Source of the DNA: Deltaproteobacteria bacterium | Lineage (GTDB): Bacteria; Myxococcota_C; UBA6777 | Assembly: GCA_006226375.1 (NCBI GenBank) | Contig: SBHC01000079.1 | Coordinates: 248,001-312,000 of the forward strand | Direction of reading: 5' to 3' | Length of the DNA: 64,000 nucleotides | Shown: positions 56,695-64,000 of the stretch, in pieces | Numbering within the stretch: the first letter of the stretch is position 1 | Layout of the letters: every line of letters begins with the position of its first letter | Position numbers and translations under genes: made by a program | The notes under the pieces: model-generated | What the model saw: only the letters and a program-made list of their open reading frames with translations | What the model was told of the DNA's origin: nothing | The model's database searches: none

Positions 56695-58062
56695 TTAATC
56701 CACAGGACAAGCAACCGGTGGGCAGCTACCGGTTCGAGCTGTTGATGTTCCAACACCCACAGAGCACCAAGAGACGTTGGAGTACGGCCAGGGAATGTAC
56801 TTGTACGGAGACTCCCCGGCTTTCAACCAAAACGGGTGACGCAGAAAGAAATCCCACAAGGCTTCATACCTTGACTTGCCGGGTCGTGCAGTAATTGGTG
56901 GCTCTGCGTGCTTGCAGTTGTGGATGCATTCGATCTGGAAGTGGCCATCCTGCGTTAGCCGTTTCTGCAATGCTTTGGAGGCTTTCTCGAAGTTAAGGAG
57001 CACGCAGCTATCCAGCGGACCTCCCCACAACACAAGAGCGGGCAGCTTGTGTGGCGTGGTCTTCCAGGTGGCAACCTTTGCGACCAAAGCGGCAGGCTCG
57101 TCAATTCCCCCAGACAGCGACAGGAACGACGAGAGGTACTGACTACGAGAGTGTGCCAACTGCGCCGTAAACAACGCTCCTGCGCTGACCCCTACCGAGC
57201 TCACACACTCTTTGTTGACGTTGTATTGCTGAGACACACACGAGAGCATGTCATCAAAGAACACAAACTCTTCTTCAAAACGTGCTTGGGGTGTGGCTTC
57301 CAAAAACGGCCAGGGGATCTTCGTGACAACAAGATTAAGATCGCCTTTCGACTCTGGGATAATACCAATGAATCGCTGCTGGTCCGCCGACTTTTGAATG
57401 TCGCCTTGGGTCAAGAACTTGTTCGCGTTCCCTTTCAACCAGTGCCACAAAAACAACACAGGGAAGACTTCGTTGGGTTGGGGATTGGAGGGAAGCACCA
57501 GGATGAACTTCCGAGAGTTTCCTTTGCTGGTGATGGTGTTCATACCAGCTTTGAATGTGGGGCAGGTTCCGCCTGTGTACTTGGGCGGTGCCGCTGCAAG
57601 CTTGGCGCCTGCTGGTGGCTTTGTTTTGCAAGTCACATTGGCCAACCAAGAGTTGTTTGCGTCGGGATTGCCAGGCTCTGGACCTGTTGAGGATTCTGGG
57701 CCGCTGCTTGCATCTGTCGAAGAGGCTGGTTCCTCTGGACCCGTAGTAGGTTCCGGCCCGGTCGTTGGTTCAGGGCCCGTCGTTGGTTCAGGACCCGTTG
57801 AGGGTTCAGGGCCCGTTGAGGGTTCAGAGCCTGTAGTTGGCTCTGGACCTGTCGTCGCTTCCGGTCCAGAAGTCGCTTCGTTACCTGAGGAGGGCTCTGC
57901 TGAAGAGGTATCTTCGGCCCCTTGCCCTTCCTTGCCAACAGACGTGTTTCCATCCGCCGTTGCTTCTCTAGCAAGCTCAGAACCTGGAACGCTGGGTTCA
58001 CCACAGTGAGCCATACCCAAAACCAAAACCAACAGGCTTAACACCCAAACCAAGTGACGCAT
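56695..58062 (-). CDS. Secreted PHB-depolymerase/esterase-like hydrolase with Pro/Thr/Glu linker
   Basis: This 455-residue protein has a signal peptide (VLSLLVLVLGMAHC) whose Cys20 may be lipidated, although the lipobox is not typical. A linker (30-145) includes a tandem array of T-T-G-P-E-P units. The rest (150-430) is an alpha/beta hydrolase of the PHB-depolymerase type: KFILVLPSNPQPNEVFPVLFLWHW (oxyanion region), SSVGVSAGALFTAQLA with nucleophile in G-V-S-A-G, and an aspartate in LWGGPLDSCVLLNF. Several Cys suggest disulfides outside the cell. Substrate is unknown (polyester, feruloyl or acetyl esters are candidates). An alternative TTG start at 58098 adds 12 residues. Confidence 0.8.
   Translation of the reverse strand: MRHLVWVLSLLVLVLGMAHCGEPSVPGSELAREATADGNTSVGKEGQGAEDTSSAEPSSGNEATSGPEATTGPEPTTGSEPSTGPEPSTGPEPTTGPEPTTGPEPTTGPEEPASSTDASSGPESSTGPEPGNPDANNSWLANVTCKTKPPAGAKLAAAPPKYTGGTCPTFKAGMNTITSKGNSRKFILVLPSNPQPNEVFPVLFLWHWLKGNANKFLTQGDIQKSADQQRFIGIIPESKGDLNLVVTKIPWPFLEATPQARFEEEFVFFDDMLSCVSQQYNVNKECVSSVGVSAGALFTAQLAHSRSQYLSSFLSLSGGIDEPAALVAKVATWKTTPHKLPALVLWGGPLDSCVLLNFEKASKALQKRLTQDGHFQIECIHNCKHAEPPITARPGKSRYEALWDFFLRHPFWLKAGESPYKYIPWPYSNVSWCSVGVGTSTARTGSCPPVACPVD
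57736..57862. repeat. 18-base tandem repeat coding for T-T-G-P-E-P units
   Basis: About seven imperfect 18-base units encode a Pro/Thr/Gly/Glu linker in the secreted hydrolase. Confidence 0.75.
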
Positions 58063-58293
58063 AACAACCCCAACAATTCTTCTGTTCTGTTTTTCCAAGG
58101 AGCGAAAGGACGCTCACATTAAGTACATGAGAAAGCAGAAGACTATCACAGGATGAGTCCCTAAAGCGAGACCCTCTTTGCGTTTTTGGGGATGGAGCAG
58201 TAAAGAGAAATGGGGAAACGGAGCGTCAAAGAGGCTGAGAAGAGACTTGAGGGAATGGAGACTGGAAGGTCGTTCAAGGAGGCCTACGAAGGA

Positions 58294-60669
58294 TCAGGGA
58301 CAAGCGCCAGAGCTTTGCACCGAAGCCCCTGCTCCAGCAGCGGTACAGGCGTTGCCGTAAGTCTTGCCATCACAGCCACACACAGGTGCGTACTGTTGGG
58401 TACAAGTCGTGGGTCGTGTGGTGCAAGTACCAATTCCGCTGCAAGCATTCGCCGAGAACTTGCAGTACTGCGAGCGCGAACAATTGCTGTTGCTACGGCA
58501 GGCTCCCGGAGGACATGCGATCTTCGTACATCCAACGACACCCGCTCGGCAGGTGCAGGTGTTGCAACCGTCCGTCGCAGTGAACGTTGCGCCGTCTTTG
58601 TAGGTCTGACCGTTGTAGGTGCAAGACTTGGTTGATTTGCACTCACCTTGGGACTTCACAGAGACGCCGGCTGCGTTCGCGGTACAAGCGTTGCCGTAAG
58701 TTTTGTCATCGCAGCCACATACAGGCTGGTAAATTTTGGTGCAGGCCGAGGGAATCGCCGTGCAAAAGCCAGTTTGGTCTGTCCATCCACAGTGGGTAGC
58801 GACATCACAAAACTCGCCTTTGTTGCACTGAATTCCAGCCAGACCACCGCAGACCTTGGGGCAAGCTTTCTTCGTGCAAGCCACCTGACCTTTGGTGCAA
58901 GTGCAAGTGTTGCAGCCATCGGTAGCCTTGAACGTTGCTCCATCCTTGTACGTGGTTCCGTCATAGGTGCAAGACGTTGTGCTGCTGCCACAAGCACCTT
59001 TCGACTTCACAGAAACGCCTGCGGCTGCGGCAGTGCAAGCGTTGCCGTAGGTTTTGTTATCGCAGCCGCACACAGGGTCATATTGCTGCGTACAACCTTG
59101 GGGAATGCTTCTGCAAACACCAGGGATGTCGGTCGCGCCACAGTGGCTGGGTTGGTCACAGTACGAACCGGTGGGGCAAGGCTTCAAGCCACGGCTACCG
59201 CAAGACTGAGCGCAGGCTTTTTGCGTGCAAAGAACCTGACCGCCTTTGCAAGAGCAGGTGTTGCAGCCATCCGTCGACTTAAAGGTGTCGCCGTCGTTGT
59301 AGGTTTTTCCATCGTAGGTGCAGGTTTTGGTCGAGGTGCAAGAGCCTTTCGATCGTACGGAAACACCCGCAGCGTTGGCCATACATGCGTTGCTGTAGGT
59401 GTTGTCATCGCAACCACAAACCGGGTCGACTTGTTGGGTACAACCTTGGGGGATTGCCTTGCAGGTTCCGGGCTGATCGGTTGCGCCGCAGTGACTACCG
59501 AAGTCACAAAACTCTCCAGAAGCGCACTTGATGCCTGCGAATCCACCGCAGGTTTTGGGGCAAGCTTTCTCCGTGCAAGCCACTCGACCCTGGTTGCAGG
59601 TGCAAGTGTTGCAGCCGTCTTTGGCCTGGAAGGACTCACCATCTTTGTAGGTCTTTCCATCGTAGGTACAGCCTGTAGGATTGGTGTTACAGGCACCTTT
59701 CTTCTGCACAGACTGGCCAGCGGCGGCAGCTTCACAAGCGTTGCTGTACGTTTTTCCGTTACAACCACACACTGGATCGACATGGTCGGTGCAAGCAGTG
59801 GGGATGGCTGCGCAGGTGCCGGTTTGATCGGCCGAGCCACAGTGCCCTGGCTGGTTGCAGTACTCGCCTTTGGAGCAGGTTGCGCCGCCCAAGCCACCGC
59901 AAGACTGTGGCGGACAGGCTTTCTCCGTGCAGGACACTTTGCCGTCGGTGCAGGTGCAGGTGTTGCAGCCGTCTTTGGCCTTGAAGGACACGCCACTTTC
60001 GTACGTTTTGCCTTCGTAAGTACAGGCCGCAGGCTTGGTGGAACACTCACCGTTGGCTCTCACGGAAACCCCAGCCGAAGCAGCGGTGCAGGTGTTGCTG
60101 TAGGTCTTGTCATCACAGCCACAGACAGGAGCGTACTGGGAGTCGCAATTCTCGGGCTTCACTTTGCAAACGCCCATTTGATCGGCAACGCCACACTTGG
60201 CTCCAAGGTCACAATATTGACCTTTGTCGCACTGGATCCCTGCGATACCGCCACATTGCTTGGGCGGGCAGGCTTTTTCAGTACAAGCAACCTGACCTTG
60301 GGAACATTGGCAGGTGTTGCAGCCATCTTTGGAAGGGAAGGAGTCGCCTTCTTTGTACGTTTTGCCATTGTACTGGCATGTGTTGACACAAGCTCTCAAG
60401 GTACAAGCCACTGTGCCATTGCTACAACCGCATGTGTTGCAGCCATCTTCGGAAGGAAACGAGTCGCCTTCCTTGTATGTTTTTCCGTTGTAGGTACACA
60501 CCGTGCCTTTTTGGATACCCTGACAGATACCACCCATGCAGGCTTGTTGCTTCCCACAATCGGTGTCGACCATGCAGTGGTCGATCATTCCACATCCCGT
60601 TAACATCATGGGCCCTAACACCCACGCGAGCCCAACAACAACTATCGAAGATAACAATCTCTTTTTCAT
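58294..60669 (-). CDS. Lipoprotein with seven pacifastin-like and six Kazal protease-inhibitor modules
   Basis: This 791-residue protein has a lipoprotein signal peptide with lipobox MLTGC (Cys26). After a short Cys-rich segment come two pacifastin-like modules and then a strict alternation of Kazal and pacifastin-like modules to the end, with 7 pacifastin-like and 6 Kazal in total. Pacifastin-like units follow C-x(n)-DGCNTC-x-C-x3-G-x3-CT-x3-C. Kazal units contain PVCGCDxKTYxNxC and are preceded by a C-G-G...C-x-K-G-E-F/Y-C stretch. Both families block serine proteases through an exposed loop; the module number suggests a multi-headed surface-bound inhibitor. MKKRLL is the start, with GGAGGA upstream. 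The promoter region matches that of the ECF sigma gene at 63813. Confidence 0.92.
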   Translation of the reverse strand: MKKRLLSSIVVVGLAWVLGPMMLTGCGMIDHCMVDTDCGKQQACMGGICQGIQKGTVCTYNGKTYKEGDSFPSEDGCNTCGCSNGTVACTLRACVNTCQYNGKTYKEGDSFPSKDGCNTCQCSQGQVACTEKACPPKQCGGIAGIQCDKGQYCDLGAKCGVADQMGVCKVKPENCDSQYAPVCGCDDKTYSNTCTAASAGVSVRANGECSTKPAACTYEGKTYESGVSFKAKDGCNTCTCTDGKVSCTEKACPPQSCGGLGGATCSKGEYCNQPGHCGSADQTGTCAAIPTACTDHVDPVCGCNGKTYSNACEAAAAGQSVQKKGACNTNPTGCTYDGKTYKDGESFQAKDGCNTCTCNQGRVACTEKACPKTCGGFAGIKCASGEFCDFGSHCGATDQPGTCKAIPQGCTQQVDPVCGCDDNTYSNACMANAAGVSVRSKGSCTSTKTCTYDGKTYNDGDTFKSTDGCNTCSCKGGQVLCTQKACAQSCGSRGLKPCPTGSYCDQPSHCGATDIPGVCRSIPQGCTQQYDPVCGCDNKTYGNACTAAAAGVSVKSKGACGSSTTSCTYDGTTYKDGATFKATDGCNTCTCTKGQVACTKKACPKVCGGLAGIQCNKGEFCDVATHCGWTDQTGFCTAIPSACTKIYQPVCGCDDKTYGNACTANAAGVSVKSQGECKSTKSCTYNGQTYKDGATFTATDGCNTCTCRAGVVGCTKIACPPGACRSNSNCSRSQYCKFSANACSGIGTCTTRPTTCTQQYAPVCGCDGKTYGNACTAAGAGASVQSSGACP

Positions 60670-60737
60670 AACTTGATCCTCCGGTGACTTCCAGGGGACG
60701 TGATTGGCGGATACCACGCTCATTGAAAAACTTCATA

Positions 60738-60792
60738 CACTCTTACAACAATTCATCGGGCGAAAACCGAACTCGGTTTTTTCATTTTTTTT
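60738..60792 (-). promoter_or_regulatory. ECF-type promoter of the inhibitor gene, shared with the sigma gene
   Basis: On the minus strand an A-tract with ATGA is followed by GTTCGGTTTT (60772-60763), 7 bases, then TGAATTGTTGTAAGAG (60755-60740). The same blocks occur before the ECF sigma gene. The -35 block is also part of an inverted repeat, AAAACCGA/TCGGTTTT at 60763-60780. Confidence 0.75.
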
Positions 60793-60801
60793 GCGTTCGC
60801 C

Positions 60802-62376
60802 CTAAAACGCAAATACGGCGGAAACTTGGGCCTGCCATTCAAAAGCAAACGGTGGACGCTCTCGAATCGGAATCAATGAGAAACCAGCCCTTGCGCCCAA
60901 ACGCAGACCCACAATTCGACTGAACCACCAGGAGATATCGAGGATCCCTCCTCCACCTCCTCCAAAGACCACACCTGTGGGAGTTAATCCGTTGTGCTGA
61001 AAGACCAAACCGGCCTGAAGGTACACGCCCAAGAAGACATCAAGACGAAGAGGAGATCGCCCCAACTCCCAGGTCCAACCGGCCTCAGGTCGCAGCCACA
61101 CCGATGACAGCCAAAAGCCCTTGTCTTGAGGGATACCGGCAACAACTTGGACGCTTCCACCCCAATGCCTGCCCCAACGGAGCTGAAGCCCCCCGCCCCA
61201 GTTCATGTTCTCCACAAACGGAGCCAAGGTCTGGGTGTAACCTCCGAACACTGCGAGGGTGGTTCGAGTCCGACGCCTCGGGGCGTACGGCTGGGCTTGC
61301 AAAACGATCAAACCTTTGCGTCGCCGCGCGACCTGGCGACAAGGGATCTTGTTCCATTGGGTTCGCAGTTTCGCCTCGCCTCCTTTCGGAAACCATAGAG
61401 ACTGACGGAAACATCGCCCTTTGTGCTCCAACGACACGGTGCCTTTCCCGTCCACAACAGCCAACCGCATGGGTCGATGCTCTTGCTTCTTCTGGGTCCA
61501 TACAAAGTTGGCGACGGCGACCTTGATCTTCCCGATAACTTCGGAGCCAATCCGTAGTTGACTGCGGTATACAGGGGCAAACATATACGGTGTGCTTCGC
61601 TTCACCAACACAAACTGTTGCGGACGTTGTCCTGTCTCGTTCAGCACTTTCTGGCTGGTGTAGTCAAACAATTCGTCGACAGTGATCCGGCCGTCATGAT
61701 TGAGATCGGCAGGTCCTTTCAAGCCGCTTAGCAGGTGGTAGGTAAACACAGAGGCTTTCCGTTCACGCAGCTCCCAAGAGATATCCAGGCTGGACGCGAT
61801 CACCCGCATCCCCTGCTCAAACCCTTGCTTTGGAAGCAACAAGCGATGCAATGCAAGCTTTCGACGAGCCCGAATGCCCTTGGCCTTGCCGCGCTTCAAC
61901 ATCGACTGAAAGCGCTTCAGGCTTCCAAACCTACGGATGATTTCACCGCTGTAACAAGAGTCAAAGATGGCGATCTTGCGGTCGGCAGGCAGTGAAGAAA
62001 AGAAAGAGGAGAATTCTTTGTAGCTCAGGGGGTTCTTCCCCTTGGGACCGAGGTGAAAGTGCGACGGGTCCGCATGGCCCGAATAGTAGAACAGAAACGT
62101 TTTGGTGCCTTGGATCGAACGAAGCTGCTTGGAGACACGCTGGAGAACCTGTCGAACATCCTTCGCGTCGCTGTTTTCCAGCTGAAGGACTTGAAAGCCA
62201 AGGTCGGATAGTTTGCGGGCCAAAGGTCGGACATCTCCCGAGAGGACATAATCCAGGCGAGGCTCTCCCTTCCATCCGTTCTGGTGACCCACCAACAACG
62301 CCACACGTGTCTCCGCGTGGGCCACAGCGCCCCACCCTAACCAACCAAGAAGAAGAAAACCAAGAATACGAACCAT
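60802..62376 (-). CDS. Secreted caspase-like (C14) protease with barrel-like C-terminus
   Basis: This 524-residue protein has a signal peptide (ILGFLLLGWLGWGAVAHA). Residues 22-245 are a caspase/metacaspase p20-like domain with the catalytic dyad His101 (YYSGHAD) and Cys141 (IFDSCYSG). A calcium-binding EF-hand-like loop D-x-N-x-D-G-x-I-x-x-x-E lies at 224-235. Residues 245-370 are an intermediate domain. Residues 372-524 are strand-rich and end in VFAF, resembling an outer-membrane beta-barrel. So the protease is probably exported and anchored in the outer membrane. The start was placed at MVRILG for the signal peptide; ATGs at 62385 and 62406 are alternatives. It follows the anti-sigma-like gene by 88 bases. 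Confidence 0.85.
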   Translation of the reverse strand: MVRILGFLLLGWLGWGAVAHAETRVALLVGHQNGWKGEPRLDYVLSGDVRPLARKLSDLGFQVLQLENSDAKDVRQVLQRVSKQLRSIQGTKTFLFYYSGHADPSHFHLGPKGKNPLSYKEFSSFFSSLPADRKIAIFDSCYSGEIIRRFGSLKRFQSMLKRGKAKGIRARRKLALHRLLLPKQGFEQGMRVIASSLDISWELRERKASVFTYHLLSGLKGPADLNHDGRITVDELFDYTSQKVLNETGQRPQQFVLVKRSTPYMFAPVYRSQLRIGSEVIGKIKVAVANFVWTQKKQEHRPMRLAVVDGKGTVSLEHKGRCFRQSLWFPKGGEAKLRTQWNKIPCRQVARRRKGLIVLQAQPYAPRRRTRTTLAVFGGYTQTLAPFVENMNWGGGLQLRWGRHWGGSVQVVAGIPQDKGFWLSSVWLRPEAGWTWELGRSPLRLDVFLGVYLQAGLVFQHNGLTPTGVVFGGGGGGILDISWWFSRIVGLRLGARAGFSLIPIRERPPFAFEWQAQVSAVFAF

Positions 62377-62464
62377 CACAATCATCCAGTCACTACCGAG
62401 AGTCATCTCGTTGGCAACCCTGCCTTGAGCCATCCAAGGTCAAAGCCGCAACTTCACGCCGACA

Positions 62465-63349
62465 TCACGGAGAGGTCTTCACCGTTTTTCGGATAAGCAA
62501 CGACGACACACGCCAAGGTCCAGGGACGTCCTTTAATGTACGGATTGCTTTTCCAGATGCAACAAAGGAGCGATACAGAGCACGTTTTGTTTGCGCAGAA
62601 GTGAAGGGTCGGTTGGAGGAGAACAAGAAGAAACGCTCCCAACCCACATAGTCGTCCAGCTCAAACGAACCTTCCGGCGGAAGACGCCCTCGCCCCGCCG
62701 AGAACATTTGGCTTGTTTTCCCTTGGAAAGGAACCACCACATACGTCTCTCCTTTTTCGTTCATGCCCACAATCATCACATGTGTGTTCTGTTGCGCGTG
62801 CAAAGAGAACTGCAAAAAGTCACCGGGAGCGACCGTTTGTTTGGAGCGCAGCCAGTTGGAGTGGGGAGAGCCTTGTCGAAAATGGAGAGCTCGCAACATC
62901 ACAGACGAGGCTGCTTGACGGCTCTTCGCCACCCAGGTCTGCTGCTTTGTTGTGTGTTCTTCAAGACCTTGATGCGGCAGATTGCCTTGGGGAGGCCAGA
63001 TCCAGATCATGCAAACAAGCGCCACACCCACTGTAGCCAGAGAACCCCAACCGGAGCCGAAGTAACGCCGCAGCCCATCCCACCAAAGCTCTTGGGAAGA
63101 AGCCTGGGAGGATAACGGCTCTTTGGGCTCAAAGAGAGTGGCATGACGGGCAAACTCTCGGTCCAAGAACTCATCAAACCCTGATTGGCGGTGAAGAAGC
63201 GAAAAGCTCTCCTCTCGCTGTCGCATGCACTGCGCGTACAAGGGATTGTCCTTCCAGCCTTGCTCCAGGCGTTGCTGTTCTTGGGGAGAAGCCTCACCCA
63301 CATGCAGTCGATCCAGGAGCCATTCGGAGGGGTGTGTCTTTTGCATCAT
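62465..63349 (-). CDS. Anti-sigma-like transmembrane protein with DUF4384-like outer domain
   Basis: This 294-residue protein has an acidic helical N-terminus (1-95) like an anti-sigma domain but without the HxxxCxxC zinc motif. It has one membrane helix (LATVGVALVCMIWIWPP) and a periplasmic domain with the DUF4384-type stretch FLQFSLHAQQNTHVMIVGMNEKGETYVVVP. It starts with ATGATG overlapping the sigma factor stop (ATGA), the normal arrangement of a sigma/anti-sigma pair. The likely job is to hold the sigma factor at the membrane until an envelope signal is felt outside. Confidence 0.75.
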   Translation of the reverse strand: MMQKTHPSEWLLDRLHVGEASPQEQQRLEQGWKDNPLYAQCMRQREESFSLLHRQSGFDEFLDREFARHATLFEPKEPLSSQASSQELWWDGLRRYFGSGWGSLATVGVALVCMIWIWPPQGNLPHQGLEEHTTKQQTWVAKSRQAASSVMLRALHFRQGSPHSNWLRSKQTVAPGDFLQFSLHAQQNTHVMIVGMNEKGETYVVVPFQGKTSQMFSAGRGRLPPEGSFELDDYVGWERFFLFSSNRPFTSAQTKRALYRSFVASGKAIRTLKDVPGPWRVSSLLIRKTVKTSP

Positions 63350-63813
63350 GAAACCTGTTCTTCCAACGTTTGGCGGACGTGACGTTCGAGTCGATCGAGT
63401 TTCTTCTTGACGCCGCGATCCGTCATTGCCACGAGGGCACCGATCTCATCGTACGTCATCTGGTCGACGTGGCGGTACACCAACAAAGTGGCGTCCTCCT
63501 GGTCGAGCGTTTGCAGAACGGCTTCTACCATCAACCGGCTCTCCAGCTGACGTGGACCGTCCTGTGTGTGTGTTTCGGGTTCTTGGAGAAGGGGCAACGT
63601 GCGTTTTTGACGCTTGAGGACATTGAGGCAATGATTGGTGCTGCTGCGATAGAGATAGAACAAAGGCTGATCAATGTCTTTGCGCTTGCGAGCCTCGTAA
63701 AAGGAAGCAAACACCTCCTGCAGCGCATCCCAAGCCAAGTCGGGATCGCTCAGCATCCGAAGACAGCGATGATAAATCGCCTCCATGTATCGTTTGAGTT
63801 GGTCTTTATCCAT
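63346..63813 (-). CDS. ECF-type RNA polymerase sigma factor
   Basis: This 155-residue protein has sigma region 2 (YHRCLRMLSDPDLAWDALQEVFASFYE, with FYLYRSSTNHCLNVLKR) and region 4 (LQTLDQEDATLLVYRHVDQMTYDEIGALVAMTDRGVKKKLDRLERHVRQTL), with only a short linker, as in ECF sigma factors. It directs RNA polymerase to a dedicated set of promoters. The start is ATG at 63813 (a GTG four codons upstream is possible). It is followed by the overlapping anti-sigma-like gene and preceded by an element also found before the inhibitor gene, which implies autoregulation. Confidence 0.92.
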   Translation of the reverse strand: MDKDQLKRYMEAIYHRCLRMLSDPDLAWDALQEVFASFYEARKRKDIDQPLFYLYRSSTNHCLNVLKRQKRTLPLLQEPETHTQDGPRQLESRLMVEAVLQTLDQEDATLLVYRHVDQMTYDEIGALVAMTDRGVKKKLDRLERHVRQTLEEQVS

Positions 63814-63845
63814 GGCCCACTTCAACCGTCATTGACACCACACAC

Positions 63846-63900
63846 CTCTTACAACAATTCAGACCCATCAAAACCGAACTTAATGGATCATTTTTTTTGT
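63846..63900 (-). promoter_or_regulatory. ECF-type promoter before the sigma factor gene
   Basis: On the minus strand an A-tract with ATGA is followed by GTTCGGTTTT (63879-63870), 8 bases, then TGAATTGTTGTAAGAG (63861-63846). It matches the element before the Kazal/pacifastin gene. Its end lies about 30 bases from the start codon. The 100 bases to the window edge beyond it show no supported feature. Confidence 0.75.
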
Positions 63901-64000
63901 TCCTTTCAGCCCAAGTGCAACATGTTGCGTTTAGGAAGAAGAGGTTACTCCCAAAGCCCTGGATGGAGGGCGGGTCCTCGCCAGAAGCCGGGACAAGCCG

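Noticed and set aside
58068-58078. CAACAATTC upstream of the secreted hydrolase, resembling part of the ECF -10 block
   Set aside because: Only nine bases match and there is no GTTCGG block behind it.
61261-61275. GGTTCGAGTCC, resembling a tRNA T-loop
   Set aside because: No acceptor, D or anticodon arms around it; it lies inside the caspase-like gene.

Overview
The window looks like chromosomal DNA of a moderate-G+C member of the Myxococcota / deltaproteobacterial group. The reasons are the family mix: an AgmX/PglI-type TonB-like tail protein, large periplasmic TPR proteins next to TolQ/TolR-type motor genes, a membrane-anchored Ser/Thr kinase, many small lipoproteins, Kazal-type inhibitor repeats, and caspase and tricorn-type proteases. 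I see no tRNA, rRNA, CRISPR array, insertion sequence or phage gene, and codon style is uniform. Lineage is inferred from these families, not computed.

Left part (1-15.9 kb): the 5' portion of a NuoE/NuoF-type flavoprotein runs off the left edge. It is followed by a diiron ferritin-like protein, a beta-propeller lipoprotein and a small barrel-like protein. A translationally coupled pair follows: a cytochrome P450 and a multidomain reductase (two cyclic-nucleotide-binding domains, a BFD-type [2Fe-2S] domain and a ferredoxin-reductase module). Then come a thiolase with a small membrane protein, a tricorn-type protease with an extraordinary poly-Asp and Lys/Cys-rich insert, and an NhaC-type antiporter. 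Middle part (16-30 kb): a membrane-anchored unknown coupled to ygfZ, a zinc-ribbon Ser/Thr kinase, a YbdG-type MscS channel, unknown membrane and lipoproteins, a PLP desulfhydrase/deaminase, an orphan dynamin-like GTPase and a HEAT-repeat protein.

Core of interest 1 (30-46.3 kb): a same-strand block encodes an envelope-spanning machine related to the Myxococcus Glt/Nfs-Agl machinery. It has a secreted basic protein, two large TPR proteins, a TPR lipoprotein, a small secreted protein, a TolQ/ExbB-like channel, two ExbD/TolR-like subunits (one with Asn in place of the membrane Asp) and a single-pass AgmX/PglI-tail protein. Directly downstream lie an outer-membrane beta-barrel and a short polysaccharide-export (OPX) lipoprotein. 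This suggests a motor that works with a surface polysaccharide exporter. The block starts with a candidate promoter and a hairpin-rich leader, and contains an intrinsic terminator between the two ExbD genes.

46.3-58 kb: a zinc-ribbon tail-anchored protein, a TPR plus periplasmic-binding lipoprotein translationally adjacent to dnaJ, then dnaJ, dnaK and a grpE with a long acidic tail (all leftward), an alpha-glucan phosphorylase and a secreted PHB-depolymerase-like hydrolase.

Core of interest 2 (58.3-63.9 kb): an ECF sigma factor, an overlapping membrane anti-sigma-like protein and a secreted caspase fused to a barrel-like C-terminus form one operon. The next gene encodes a lipoprotein with seven pacifastin-like and six Kazal protease-inhibitor modules. 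The sigma gene and the inhibitor gene share a nearly identical, long upstream element (an A-tract, then GTTCGGTTTT, 7-8 bases, TGAATTGTTGTAAGAG on the minus strand), which I read as the promoter recognised by this sigma factor. Protease and protease inhibitor would therefore belong to one stress regulon.
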